Shown piece by piece: positions 11,631 through 22,971 of a stretch of 64,000 bases of DNA (position 1 is its first letter; every line of letters begins with the position of its first letter). The stretch is from positions 451,868 through 515,867 of the forward strand of contig CACRSC010000007.1 of assembly GCA_902651635.1 (NCBI GenBank), read 5' to 3'. The notes under the pieces were generated by a model, which saw only the letters and a list, made by a program, of their open reading frames with translations, searched no databases and was not told where the DNA came from. Position numbers and translations under genes: made by a program. Source of the DNA: Mastigamoeba balamuthi (lineage: Eukaryota; Evosea; Mastigamoebida; Mastigamoebidae).

Positions 11631-12654
11631 ATGGAGCCCCTGCACTCTCGCGTGCTTCCCAGCACGCTGCACACGCTGGACGACCTGGTGTTCGCCTCGT
11701 TCCAGGGCCCCGTGCTGGGCCTCAGCTCGCGCGTGCTGCACCGCTACCGCGCGTTCACAGCGCTGCTGCTGCTGCGCACCCGCTGGCGCACCGACAGGCG
11801 CCTCTCGCAGGACGAGGTCGCAACGACGCTCCTCAGGGCCAGGTGCTACAGGCCCGGGTCCTTCGCGCCCGTGCAGTGCCGCATCTGTGGCGGCGTCCTC
11901 GGCGTATCCGAGAACGTCGTCGAGCAGGAGCGGCTGAGGCGAGAAGGTGCGGGCTCTACAGTTCTTCCGGCGGTTCATTTGACTTCCCCGATTTGGGCTT
12001 CCATTACGCCCGCCCACTCATCTCGACGCCGTAAACGGCACCGCGCGGTGAGCAGTCCCGGATGGCATCGAGCTGTATGCCGTGACACTGAGGACGCTGT
12101 GCACGTCGTCGCGCAAGCACGTGGGCAGCACGATGCTCGTCCTCGCTGCGGACATCGCCCCCGGTGTCGTCGTCGTCTCTGACCGCTTCGCCATCTACGC
12201 CAGACACGCCGCCAGGCACATAGCAGGCGGGGGCCACTCGCCCACGGAACCGTCGTCGCCGCAGGGGTCGTCGAGCTCGTCCGAGGACCTGTGGTCGCTC
12301 GCAGCCACGTCGCCGGCCGGGCCCGACCTGCGGCTGCTGGGACCCAGGGGGGCCATGGCCGTCTGCGTCTGCGTCCTGGGTGTCAGTGGCCTGACGCCCG
12401 AGGACCACCAGACCATCTCGTCGGGGCTCGTGCCGGTGCTGAGGGCCAACGTGCCTGGATACCTCGTCCACAAGACCAGCATCAACCCGACGGTCGTCAT
12501 CATGGTCGTCGGCGCCCTCTCTCCCGCGGACCTTGCGCTCGTGGACCGCTTCTCGGCGCGTTTCACAAAGAACGAGATACGCAACCCATTCAAGAAAGAC
12601 CTGGTGGCCGCGGGACTCGTGCAGCAGCTCCTGATCACAAACAACGTAGAATGA
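11631..12654 (+). CDS. TLDDL-family protein T4, two exons
   Basis: Exons 11631-11946 and 12056-12654 (304 residues). Exon 1 is 316 nt, phase 1, donor GTGCGG; exon 2 begins after AGCAG with PDGIELYAV. Blocks: HTLDDLVFASFQGPVL, CRICGGVL, CTSSRKHVGS, VPGYLVHKTS and RNPFKKDLVAAGLVQ; the last deviates from the usual NPLNRNL. The C-terminus reads ITNNVE. Function unknown. Confidence 0.85.
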
Positions 12655-13867
12655 AGCCCGCCCGCCCCCGCCAGCGTGTTACCGATAACGTTGCGTTTCA
12701 CGATTAGCGACTTCTGCTGTCCCCCCCTGGGCATTTAGCGGCCCTGCTGGTGCGCGTTCGAGTCCAGTCACAGCATGTTCACGTCGTGGTCGCCCCGCAT
12801 AGCATAACCAGAACCATCCCCCACGCTTCAGCATCGTCCCGATGCTCGTGGGCCCGCTCTTGTTCGTCAGGTCGTCCGTGTCGCCGAGAACCAGCTTCCG
12901 GGCCTTTGCACATCCGCGTTGCTGATTGCGTGGTGAGCTGCGTGAGGCCGAGGAGGTGCTAGGTGCTGCAGCTGCTGGGGATAACCTTGTAGCTCTGCCT
13001 GCAGTACCTCCTGATCTGCCTGGTCGCCGTCGCCGGTGCCGTCGCTCTTCAGCGGCCAGGTCAAGGCCGAAGCAGCCCTGGGGCACGTCATCCTTGAGTT
13101 CACAGCACGGCTGCCGCGGGTCGCGATGCGTTCGTCCGCGGGCTTGGGTGACGAACAGAAGAACAGCCTCTGAACGGTGTTATGGTACCTCCGGCAGGCG
13201 GGCGAAGAGGGGCGACGACACGGGGCTGACTGCCGTGCGACAGAGATCCGAGGCTCGGGGACCATAAACCAGCACTAGCTCTTGGGTGTCCCCGCAGTCC
13301 GCGGACCGCAGGCCGCAGATCGCGGATCGCGGGTTTCCGCTTCGAGATGATTCGGGTTTGGCGGACCAGACCCGGCTGTCTCGGACTCGACTCTGAGCTG
13401 TGAGTCGCGATCGGAACTTGTCTTTGGAATTTGGTTGGGGGGATGTGTTGTTCGGCAAGCGCATGAAGCGCGACGTAGGCCAATCTATTGCCTGCTGGCT
13501 CTGTAGCTCCGAAGGCACGCGGACGTGCTGGTGAAGACAGCAGCAGCAGGGGCGCCGCCGCCACGAGCCACAGTCTCGACCGCAGGTCTCCCACGAACGA
13601 GCACGCAGGAGGCTGCAAGGGCCCTGAGGCTCGGGAAGCAGCGGTGCTACAGTGGCCGTTCAGGGAAGGTGCGCGGCGGAGAGGGGCGGGGACGGAAGCA
13701 GCCAGGCAGGAGGCAGACAGAGGACCGGGGAGGGCGAACGCGGTGAGGAGGGGCGGGGGGGAGTGTGAGGCGCGAGAGCAGGGGGAGAGGGTGTGCGAGA
13801 GGGCGTGGCCGGAGGCTGGGGGTGGACGGATTTCCGGCCAGGGAGGAGCATCATCACACTCGTCAAG
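12655..13867. other. Gene-poor stretch, nothing recognised
   Basis: Frames on both strands are open for up to 275 codons but are low-complexity Arg/Pro/Ala-rich translations without recognisable motifs, as expected of GC-rich noncoding DNA. A purine-rich stretch lies at about 13660-13800. Confidence 0.5.
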
Positions 13868-14305
13868 ATGGAGATCACACTTCTTTGCCACGAGCTCGTT
13901 CGAGAGCTGCAGCTGCTCGGCGTCCATAGCATCGAGGGCCTCGTGGGAATCGCTAAAGAACTGCTACTGCACGCTCATGTTGTCTCTCAGGGTCCAGAGT
14001 CTCTTCTGCGCGACAGCTACCACTGTCAGGCCCTGCTACCGCCTATCTACTGCATTGCGGGACACCAACCCAGAGCTGGCCTCGCGAGCCGGGTGATGCA
14101 CAAATGGCGATCGCTAGGTCTCTCCAGGGTTGATGTCACTATTACAAAGGTCTCGCCGATATCGAGCAAGCATCTCTGTGGACCCTTCCAGCTGCTCATA
14201 AACACTCTCAAGAATGTTGGCGACATGCATACAATGAGATGCGAAGACATAATTCTGCCCATGAAACCCATGCTCCTCGAGGGCCGCTGGGACACATCCT
14301 TCTGA
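13868..14305 (+). CDS. Hypothetical 145-residue protein, doubtful
   Basis: An open frame from the ATG at 13868 to 14305 gives a mixed-composition, non-repetitive sequence with Leu-rich helices at the start (ITLLCHELVRELQLLG). I recognise no family and there is no paralogue in the window to support it. It could be an exon of a gene whose other parts I cannot place, a decayed gene or chance. Confidence 0.25.
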   Translation: MEITLLCHELVRELQLLGVHSIEGLVGIAKELLLHAHVVSQGPESLLRDSYHCQALLPPIYCIAGHQPRAGLASRVMHKWRSLGLSRVDVTITKVSPISSKHLCGPFQLLINTLKNVGDMHTMRCEDIILPMKPMLLEGRWDTSF

Positions 14306-14570
14306 TGGCTGAGAACTCTCTCAGATACTAGAGGACTGCACGACCCAGCTCGTATCCCACAGGGCTACTCGTGACCCATAATGGAGCATACCACTGATCA
14401 TGCATGTCGTCACCGAGGAATTACCAGGAGTGGTGGATGTTTGCGTTTCATTTTACACAGTGGCAATAAAAGACACCCATCACAAACTGAGACACTTTAC
14501 TCCCCGCACTGTACAAGAATACAGAATCTCATTTTAACTGAGAAAGTAGTCTCAATTACGAGGAGCCAAA

Positions 14571-15592
14571 TCAGGTCATGTTGCTTGTGGTGAGGACGGT
14601 CTGCACGATCTCGCTGGTGATGAGGTTTCTGTTGAACGGGTTGCGGATCACGTTCTGCTCCAGAATGTCCATGTATCTAGCCACGGCCAGCAAGCCATCA
14701 TACGAAGTCGTTCCGATGATAATGATGACGACCGAGACTGGCGCGCTGGCCACATAACATGACTTGTGGAAGAGGTACCCCGGCACATGCTCTTGCAGCA
14801 CAGAGACGGATGCTTTCGTCAATTTCTGCTCCTCCTCCTGCGACAACTTCACAGCGCTGATGCGCACACCAATGGAAATGCCGCCCACGGGTCCCAGAGA
14901 CCTCGGGTCAGGCCCCATTGGCGACGCAAGCAACAGAGGGCTGATCGTGGACCGCCCGAGCAATTCGGAGGGCGGCAGTTTCTCCTGGTGGGCCAGCAGG
15001 ACCTGGTCCGCCGCCGAGAGCACCTCTGCGTCGGCGATCTTGTTTCCGACGTGCCTGGCGGCGTGTCTGGCGTAGATGGCGAACCTCTGCGAGACAACGA
15101 CGGTGCCAGGCGCGAGATCTGAGGCGAGGACGAGCATTGCGCTGCCCACGTGCTTGCGCGACGACGTGCACCCCGTCCGCACCGTGGCGGCGTACAGCTC
15201 GACGTCCAGGGGAACTAGGGCGGTTGGTGGAGCGGCTATTGAGCGGCCTTGAAATGGGTCCTGTGCGGATGCGTACGTTGTGCACGCAGGCTTGCCTCCT
15301 CCTCTGGATTCCTGGACAGCCTCAGAACGGTGCCGCACTCGCGACACGTCGCCATCGCCAGGCTGTCGGGCCAGCAACACTTGGCACTGAGGAGCGCGGC
15401 GGTTACCTGAGACTGCGAGAGACTTCTGACCTCGCGCCAGTGCCTGCGGAGCAGCAGCAGCACAGTGAACGAGTGGTGGCGGTAGAGCACTCGGGAGCTG
15501 AGGCTCAGCACTGGGCCCTGGAACGCCGCGAACACCAGGTCGTCCAGCGTGTGCATCGCGCTCGGGACAACCCGCGAGTGCAGAACCTCCAT
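14571..15592 (-). CDS. TLDDL-family protein T5, two exons
   Basis: Exons 15592-15277 (316 nt, phase 1, donor GTACGC) and 15214-14571 (319 residues in all). It carries HTLDDLVFAAFQGPVL, KCCWPDSLA, CRECGTVL, CTSSRKHVGS and RNPFNRNLITSEIVQ, ending SNMT. It is closely similar to T15 on the other strand over coding sequence, intron and at least 120 bp of 5' flank (15593-15720 against about 40095-40221), so the two arose by a fairly recent inverted duplication. Function unknown. Confidence 0.85.
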
Positions 15593-15954
15593 GGGTACCA
15601 GACAGCCCGAAAATGACTCGGTTTTCTTATCAAACCCGAAAGCCGAAATGAGATTCTTCGTGCTCGTTCTGGGCGAGGCTTGCTTGGGGTGCCGAGCGAA
15701 GACCCAAGACTTACAGGCTTTCCGCTTAGATTCTATCAGGTCTGGGGCCTGGTGGATGATGAGATCAGCCCACCACATATTCCTGTGGAATTTCCGAGTT
15801 CATCGTGCAACTTCTGAACCAGATCCAGTTAGTGCAGAGAAAATACACAGGCACACCCTAGCTGTGCACAACGACATGACCATTTGTGGGTCATGTCCAT
15901 GAGGCCCAGATTCCTGGTCAATTGGGATGCCACCGGTTGCCATAAGCTGACGTC

Positions 15955-16155
15955 CATTCCCGTTTCATCCAACCCGAATCTGGCCACGGCCAGAAGTCCA
16001 TCGTCCGATGTCGCCCCCACGACGATGATGACAACCGAGACCGACGGGCTGGGCCACATAACTCGACATCTTCAGCACGTATACGGAGGAGAGGCACTTG
16101 GCCGTCGCCACGCTGTCTGGCCAGCAGCACTTGGCGTCGGCGAGCGGGGCGGCCA
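15955..16155 (-). pseudogene. Deleted TLDDL-family remnant
   Basis: Read on the minus strand, a piece of exon 1 (ADAKCCWPDSVATAKC) runs almost directly into the end region of exon 2 (SSYVA, then a frameshift into SVSVVIIVVGATSDDGLLAVARFG). The intron and most of exon 2 are missing, and the C-terminus is lost. Related to the T5/T15/T16 branch. Confidence 0.75.
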
Positions 16156-16371
16156 GTGCGTGCAAACGAGTGGGAAGCGGCGAAACTGGCGCCGCGAGTT
16201 GAGTGTGTGTGCGTGTGACGAAATCCAAAATCGCTGTTTTGAGTAATGCCTATTTCCAAGTATTTAAGTGTGACGGACTGTCCCCCCTCGGTGTCAGCGC
16301 ACACCAGGCGCCGAGAGGGGGATCACTCGCGTCTCGCTCGGATTACACACGGAAGCCCTTGGCCTGGTTGG

Positions 16372-17347
16372 TCACCACTCGCGGCTGGTGATGACCAGGC
16401 GCTGCCGGACGACACCGCCCGTCAGCGTGTCCCTGTTGAGCGGGTTGCGTATCTCGTTCTTGCCGAAGCGCAGCGCGACCTCGTCGCCGAGGGCGAGGGC
16501 CCGGTGGTCGAGGGCGCCGACGATGGAGATGACGACGGTGGGGTGTATGCTCGTCTTGAGCATCAGGAACCCGGGGACGCTGGCCTGCAGGACCGGGACG
16601 AGCGCCATCGACATGGCCTGGTTGTCCTCGACGTTGAGGCCCTCGACGACGAGGATGCAGACGCCGATGATCATGCCGTTGGGCCCCAGCCCCCGCAGGT
16701 CCGCCCCGGCCAGAGGCGGCGGCGGGTCAGGAGTCCCGCCGCCCTTGGCCCCGGGGTCCGGCGACCGGGCGACGGCCCGCGAGCGCTCCTCGTGCGCCAC
16801 GTGGCGGGCGGCGTGTCTGGCGTAGATGGCGAACGTGTCCGAGACGACGACGACGCCGTGCGAGAGCTCGGCGCTCAGTACGAGCATCGTGCTGCCCACG
16901 TGCTTGCGCGACGACGTGCACTGCGTCCGCAGCGTCGCGGCGTACACCTCCACGCCGTGCGGAACTGCCGGCCCAAGTCAATTGCAGGCCCCCCGGGTTC
17001 AGTCGGGAGTGGGGGCCGCTATGCTGCGCACTTTGCCTGCGCAGGCGCTCCTGCTCGACTACGTTCTCGGTGACGACGAGGACGCCACCGCAGATGCGGC
17101 ACTGCACGGGCGCCAGGGTCGCGGGCCTGCAGCACCTGGCCCTGAGGAGCGCCGTGGAGACGTCGCGCTGCGAGAGGCCCCGGTCGGTGCGCCAGCGGGT
17201 GCGGAGCAGCAGCAGCGCTGTGAACGCGCGGTAGCGGTGCAGCACGCGCGAGCTGAGGCTCAGCACGGGGCCCTGGAACGCCGCGAACACGAGGTCGTCC
17301 AGCGTGTGCAGCGCAGTCGGTGCCACGCGCGAGTGCACAGGTTCCAT
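16372..17347 (-). CDS. TLDDL-family protein T6, two exons
   Basis: Exons 17347-17032 (316 nt, donor GTGCGC) and 16964-16372 give 302 residues. Blocks: HTLDDLVFAAFQGPVL, CRICGGVL, CTSSRKHVGS, VPGFLMLKTS and RNPLNRDTLTGGVV. The last residues are ITSREW instead of the common ITNMD. T5, the 16-kb remnant and T6 form the only minus-strand block of the family. Function unknown. Confidence 0.85.
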
Positions 17348-18308
17348 CGGTCACTGTCGGTAGGTGCGCGGTGAGGAGGTGCAAAAATAAGTGAGTACAA
17401 GGGGTGATGAAATCGGGTGAGTATTTTCCCGAGCTTCGCGAACCCCGGTCTGACATCGGGAAAAGCTCACCCAGCGAGTCGGGTGAGCTCGGTACGTGCC
17501 AACTCTCCAAATGCAATTTTTGGCACTGAGGATCAAGATCACATCTCTGCGGTGAAACAACTGCGCCTTGCCCTGCACCTTTCCTCTTCGGAGCTTTTCT
17601 TTGTACGGAATGCCTGCTTCAACGAGGTGCTCAAGGGGAAGAGAGAAGAAGAGGTAGAAGAAATGAGGCCGCGGAGTTCAGGTGTGTTGACGGCTGCGCA
17701 CGCGAGGGTCGGGGACGAGGGGCTGAGGGCCTGGGCAACGGCGGGCACCGCGCGGCCGGCGGCATGCGAGACACCGTGCAGGCCACGACGTCGCAGACGT
17801 CGAGGATGCCGGCAATGGCGGCCAGGATGCATTGGACAGAGATGCGATCCACCTGGCCTATTTCAGTCAGAGTCTGGTGCAGTTACTGATCCCGCCTCGC
17901 ACTGAGAGACAGTGTGAGGGAACAGGGACTCGGAATCCACCATGTTACTGAGCATTTCTGCAAGTATCAGGCCAGATGACCTTACCACTGAAGCAGAACG
18001 CAGTCCAAACAGAAGGCATTTCCAGTAGTAAACTGGTTGGTTTTTCCCTTGCCCGATCATCAATTCCAAACAAAGAAATTATAATACCTGGGCCAGAACC
18101 GAGACTCACTCACCACACTCACCCCCGGGGTGAGTTACTCACTCTACCTCCCAAGGGAAGGGCTATTGGTTTGCCGGCCCCTAGGGAGCAGTCCGTCACG
18201 GTCAGCAAAACTTGGAAATCTGCGCGATACTGAGAGAAAAGCAAATCTCGAAACAGCAGATTTTCTCATACCCTGCCCGCGCTTCGCCGGTTTCTCCGCT
18301 TCTCCCGC
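17348..18308. other. Intergenic between divergent T6 and T7
   Basis: Holds the two presumed promoters of T6 (minus) and T7 (plus). No frame here resembles a known protein. Confidence 0.5.
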
Positions 18309-18934
18309 ATGGACTCCCCGCACTCGCGGCTGGTCCCGACCACCAAGCACACGCTGGACGACCTGGTGTTCGCGGCCTTCCAGGGCCCCGTGCTGGGCCT
18401 CAGCTCGCGGGTGCTGCACCAGTACCGCTCCTTCACAGCGCTGCTGCTGCTGCGCACCCGCTGGCGCACAGACCGGGGCCTCTCGCAGGCCGACGTGGCC
18501 GCAGCGCTGGTCCACGCGCGGTGCTGCGTGCCCGGCACGCTCGTGGCCGCCGAGTGCAGCAAGTGCGGCAGCGTCCTCGACGTCTCGGAGAACGAGCCCG
18601 AGCAGCAGCGCCTGCGCAGAGAGCGTGCGCCCCACACGGCCCTCCCCGGCCCAATTCGCCCATTCAATTGACCTCTGCGACACCTCCGCGCGGCCTCTTC
18701 TTCTGCGCCTCGTCTGCTGCGCGCACCCCCCACCACCCTCTGCTCCCGCGGATGCAGTGCCCGGCGGCATCGAGCTGTACGCCGCGACGGTGCGGACGCT
18801 GTGCACGTCGTCGCGCAAGCACGTGGGCAGCGCCATGCTCGTCCTCGCCGCCGAGCTCGCCCCCGGCGCCGTCGTCGTCTCGGACCGCTTCGCCATCTAC
18901 GCACGTCAGGCCGCCCGCCACGTCGCGCGCAGGG

Positions 18935-18967
<33 letters not shown>

Positions 18968-19434
18968 TCGCCCCCGATGGCGCGGCCGAGGCCTCGCAGC
19001 AGCTGGAGGTCGGGCAGTGGCGGCCGGCAGCGGAGCAGCGGGGCTCTCCGGGGGAGGAGGAGTTCGTGGTGGCGGCGGGGGCGCTGCTGGCGAGGTCGCC
19101 GCTGGGGCCCGAGCTGAGGGCGCTGGGGCCCGCGGGCATGGTCATCGCCGTGCGCATCAACGCGGTGACCATCACGCAGGAGGAGCAGCAGCTGATCGCC
19201 TCGGGCCTCGTGCCCGTGCTCAGGTCCAACGTGCCCGGCTTCCTGCTGCAAAAGACCAGCATGACGTCGGCGATCGTCGTCATCGTCGGCGGGTTCAGCT
19301 CGCCCGACGGGCTGCTGCTGGCCACGCGTTTCGGGTGGCAGTTCATCTCGAACCAGATACGCAACCCGCTCAACAGGAACCTCATCGCGGACGGACTCGT
19401 CCAGCCCCTCCTCTCAATTACCAACATGGACTGA
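18309..19434 (+). CDS. TLDDL-family protein T7, two exons
   Basis: Exons 18309-18624 and 18758-19434 give 330 residues. All blocks are present (HTLDDLVFAAFQGPVL, CSKCGSVL, CTSSRKHVGS, RNPLNRNLIADGLVQ, ITNMD). The linker is expanded by an AGC repeat (about 18938-18966) encoding a Ser run, followed by Glu/Gln/Gly-rich sequence, which shows that the linker tolerates length change. Function unknown. This is the last family member before the less GC-rich interruption. Confidence 0.88.
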
Positions 19435-20833
19435 GTGGCGGGCGTCAGTACAGACGCTCGTGGTGTAGACTACCGTGAAGGTATTTTTTATTTTTTTATT
19501 ATTTCATCCATCAAAGGAAATATCTGTTTTGTTGTGGATACGGGAGGCAGGGGAAGAAACAGGGCACTAAGGGCAGTGGTGTTGTGCGCAGTGTTGTTAA
19601 ATAATCAAAAGAGTCAATAAACCAATCAATACTCGTTATCTTTCAACCAATCAATCAACACAAAAACCACGCCAAACAGAAGACACGTATGTATTGAATG
19701 AGGAAGGGGAATTCATAGAGGATTTTGTATGTAAAAAGAGGGAAGAGAGAGTATGAGGTGGAAGATGAGATGAAGACAAGCAGAAGACAGTTATGTTGTG
19801 AAGGCTAAGTCTGAGTATCACTTTATGAAATGGAATACAGGACATATGCCATTGTTCTTTATTTTTAACTGTGGAAATGACCATAAAAGTGAAGAAAATA
19901 ATACCATGGTTATTTACCATTATAACTTTCAGTATCTTTTGCTTACTTAATGCTCTCGGACTCTTGATGAACAAGTACTTGAATTTCTGTTAGTGTGCGT
20001 TTATTCCTGGGTTATCTTGTTAGTTTTCTCCACGTTTGTTTCTGTATTCTCTCAGTATCATTGCATGGACCATCAGAAGCAAACATGATAGATCTGAGAT
20101 TCTGTGTAAAATTCCAAAATGCCGTTCTGACAATTTGGCACACAATGAATAATGTGTGAACCATGATGAAATAAGCTGAGATGATCCTGTGTGCAGTGTC
20201 TCACAGAGATGCTTTCTTCAAGAATTGTTGAAGAAAAAATAAGACTCTATTGTATCTTCAACAAATGCTTAAAGCAGTTCCTATTTAATGTGAAAATAAT
20301 CAAAGCAATTATCTCGCTTTGTGATGAAGAACATGAACTAGTTTGTGCTGCCCTGTTTCTTTATTGCCTTTGGATTTGGCATTGGTCTGCATGAGCTGCT
20401 GTTTTGCCAGTGATAATTAAGTCCATGATAAGTCATTTGGCATTAGTACTTCGGACTTTCACTGAGAGAACACACTCTCTCAAATTTTTGATACCTTATG
20501 ATTTCTTAACAAAGCTTCCACTGGAAAGAGATTTTTAGGCATAGCTACACTTTACAGGTGACACTAACAATTTGCTGTTTATGTCTAATCAATGAGCATA
20601 CCGGCTGGTACACAGAAGGATAAGAGTCCAGATGACAGAACAGGAGATGGCTGAGATTGCAGCTAGCTGAAGAACCAGGGCGTGGCACACCAAGGAAATC
20701 GACAGTGCAAGACCAGGGCATGGCAAACCACAGATAGCAACGGTGTGAGACCAGGGCATTCCACATCCCAGAGGACCACTAACATGTACAGCACAAATCC
20801 CTTTTTTGTCACAAATGAAATTTTATTACTTCT
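19435..20833. other. AT-richer gene-poor stretch
   Basis: Base composition changes sharply after T7: AT-rich runs, no long frames, no recognisable RNA gene. It marks the start of a segment (to about 26.6 kb) unlike the GC-rich array around it. Confidence 0.6.
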
Positions 20834-21169
20834 TCATTTTGGGCTTCTTCTGGGGGGAGGGCTTGTGCACTGCAGCAGAAGCTGCCTCTGGAGTTGCAGG
20901 CTGCATGCACTTAAGAGAGGAATGGGACCAAAAGCCTGAGCGACCTTGGCCTTGGTCCTCTCAAGCTCCTTGTTCATGTCCTCATCGTCATTGTCCTCAT
21001 CATCATTGGCTGGCTTCTCGTCGGGCTTGCTCTTGTCCTTGGCCTGTTCAGCCAGCTTCCTCTTGATCTTCTTTTTGACGGTGTTCCACATCGCATGCAA
21101 CTGCTGCTCTACGTTCCACACTGCACTGAGCGGGAGTGAGTGAGAAAAAGCAGAAGGAAGTGGTTGCAT
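20834..21169 (-). CDS. Hypothetical Lys/Asp-rich fragment, doubtful
   Basis: The minus-strand frame has a plausible central core: a basic helix (NTVKKKIKRKLAEQAK) followed by an acidic tract (NDDEDNDDEDMNKELERTK). Its ends are less convincing and splice sites may lie inside. I do not recognise a family. It could be one exon of a gene that includes, or has decayed alongside, the broken frame at 21.4-22.3 kb. Confidence 0.3.
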   Translation of the reverse strand: MQPLPSAFSHSLPLSAVWNVEQQLHAMWNTVKKKIKRKLAEQAKDKSKPDEKPANDDEDNDDEDMNKELERTKAKVAQAFGPIPLLSACSLQLQRQLLLQCTSPPPRRSPK

Positions 21170-21439
21170 CTTACCAAATATTTTGGAGAAGAACTACAAG
21201 TTTCTTCTTTGTGAAGATACTGCTTCAGAAGGGCCAGAGTCTCCTTGTCATAAATCCTGTTTTATGAAGTTATTTGCATAGTCAAAAACACAGACGGGAA
21301 AAGATAAGAGCACTCACTTCTGTTACCAAACACACTTGTCCTCACAGAAGACGGACTCAATAGCCATGAGAAGGGGATTACTCTTAGCAACATGACGGAA
21401 CAATTGGAGAAGGGTGTGTGTCATGATGCTCTCTGGACA

Positions 21440-22267
21440 GGGAGGGCGTGCTTAAGGTGAGACTACTGAGAGGTGGTACCTTCTTCGTTGCCTTCTCCTT
21501 GGCCTACTTTCCTGGGCGCACCCTGGGCCTGGCCAAGATGTGGCCCACAAGGCTATTAAGGCCATCCTCAAGCTCTACTGCCACAATAAAGGAAGGCACA
21601 CCACCAGCTCAGCCTGCACTCACTGCTGCATCTGGACTTCTTTGTGGAGATAATCAGTCTGGCCTTTCTGTTTGACACAGAGAGAGCAGAGAATGCCCAG
21701 GCCAGGGTTGTGGGCTTTACCCAGCAGATGAGCTACAAGATGAAGCAGTATGCCCTGAGGAGTGTTGCATGCTTCCAGATGCTCGCCCTGTGCTTTATGG
21801 TCAAGGATCACAGGTTTGCTGATCATGCTGCACTTTGTGTCACTGCAGTTACTGGCAATTCTGTGGAGGAATGGGCCCATGCGAGGAAGAAGACACAATA
21901 AGTGCCCAAGTGATACTCCAAGGCTGATGGCAGTGGCTCTTTCTGGGTGCTGGGGGATGTCCCACTGACTCCGGGCACAGTTGTGTGCTCTCTCACCAAC
22001 ACCGAGCCCAAGAGCACCCAGTCTTCTCCTTCTGCCTTAGGCGACTTTGCCCACAACTTCTATGATTTCTATGAGGTGATTGGCATTGACGTCAAGGGGC
22101 AGGTCCTCAAGGTACACAAGCTGAGAGCGTCAGATGCTGGCTCTCTCTACCAGGCCCCGTTCGAGTACAGCAGGTCTGAGGCCCACGAGGACGAGGCTGA
22201 ACTCGGCTTCGACCAGGTGCACAGGTGCGTCATCATGCTGCCTAGGTTCTACGACATCACCTTCTGA
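21440..22267 (+). pseudogene. Decayed protein-coding gene of unknown family
   Basis: Protein-like sequence is spread over broken frames. Around 21545-21600 one frame reads AHKAIKAILKLYCHNKG; after a shift, the frame through 21644-22267 reads FVEIISLAFLFDTERAENAQ, KMKQYALRSVACFQML and, after two stops (TAA at 21899-21901 and TGA about 12 nt later), SFWVLGDVPLTPG and HNFYDFYEVIGIDVKGQ to a terminal stop at 22267. The sense on both sides of the stops lies in the same frame, which points to a once-continuous gene. An unrecognised short intron is the alternative. I cannot assign a function. Confidence 0.6.
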
Positions 22268-22720
22268 GTTCTGTGTCCCAAAGAAGCTCGTGATCGTTCC
22301 CACTCGCATTCTGGTGGCTCCCTGAAATGATGCATCCCCCCATTCGACTTAGTCTTTTTCGCGTCCCGTGGTTGTCTGTGGAACTCCAGCTGTTCCACAG
22401 TTTGCCAGATTTCCTGGGTATCCCCGAGATTTCTTGTTCGCCGTAGTTTTCCATGGCCTGGCCCAGGCCTGTGATCATGTTCTTTGTTTTTGGAGGGGGG
22501 GGGGGGTGACAGAGAGCAAACACAACTACCATGGGCATTTCCTCTGGCCTTTGCCACTTGCTGCACTGGAGCAGCTGCCGAAGCTGTTTGAAAAGATTAC
22601 GAGTGATTTTTCTCTGTGTATACCCAGATATGGCTCGAGTACACTGATGTGCTCGGGCGGGATCCAATTTTGTCCATTTCGCGTACTGTATTTAATACTT
22701 CACCCCTCTGAAAGTCAATA
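22268..22720. other. Intergenic flank of the inverted-repeat element
   Basis: Contains a run of about 13 G near 22494-22507 and no recognisable gene. The left inverted repeat starts at 22721. Confidence 0.5.
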
Positions 22721-22753
22721 CTGAAACACCACGGATCGTGAGAAAATCGCAAC
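22721..22753 (+). repeat. Left terminal inverted repeat
   Basis: Begins CTGAAACACCAC and ends AAAATCGCAAC. It pairs with the right repeat at 26501-26533 (27/33, all mismatches transitions). A subterminal GTGACGGTTC motif follows at 22757. Confidence 0.65.
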
Positions 22754-22971
22754 ACTGTGACGGTTCGCCAGGCAATCCGTGAGGTGCACGGAATTGGCAC
22801 AGGGAATACAGTGGTTGGTTTTGGCGTGCGGCGCGCCGCAGCACTGGGGAGGGCGGGACGGGAGGGAAAGACCAAACGGGGGTGTGGGCAGTGCTATTAT
22901 AGCGGATCAGGGGTGCGGGGGTGTGCGGGTGTGCGATTCCTCAACCCGGAAGCGACAGGAACACCGCGATT

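Noticed and set aside
13100-13927. A 275-codon minus-strand frame
   Set aside because: Low-complexity Pro/Ser/Arg/Ala sequence without any motif; likely chance in GC-rich noncoding DNA.
18938-18966. AGC repeat considered as a CRISPR-like or regulatory repeat
   Set aside because: It is a coding trinucleotide tract (Ser run) in the variable linker of T7. No CRISPR arrays exist here, and the sequence is eukaryotic.
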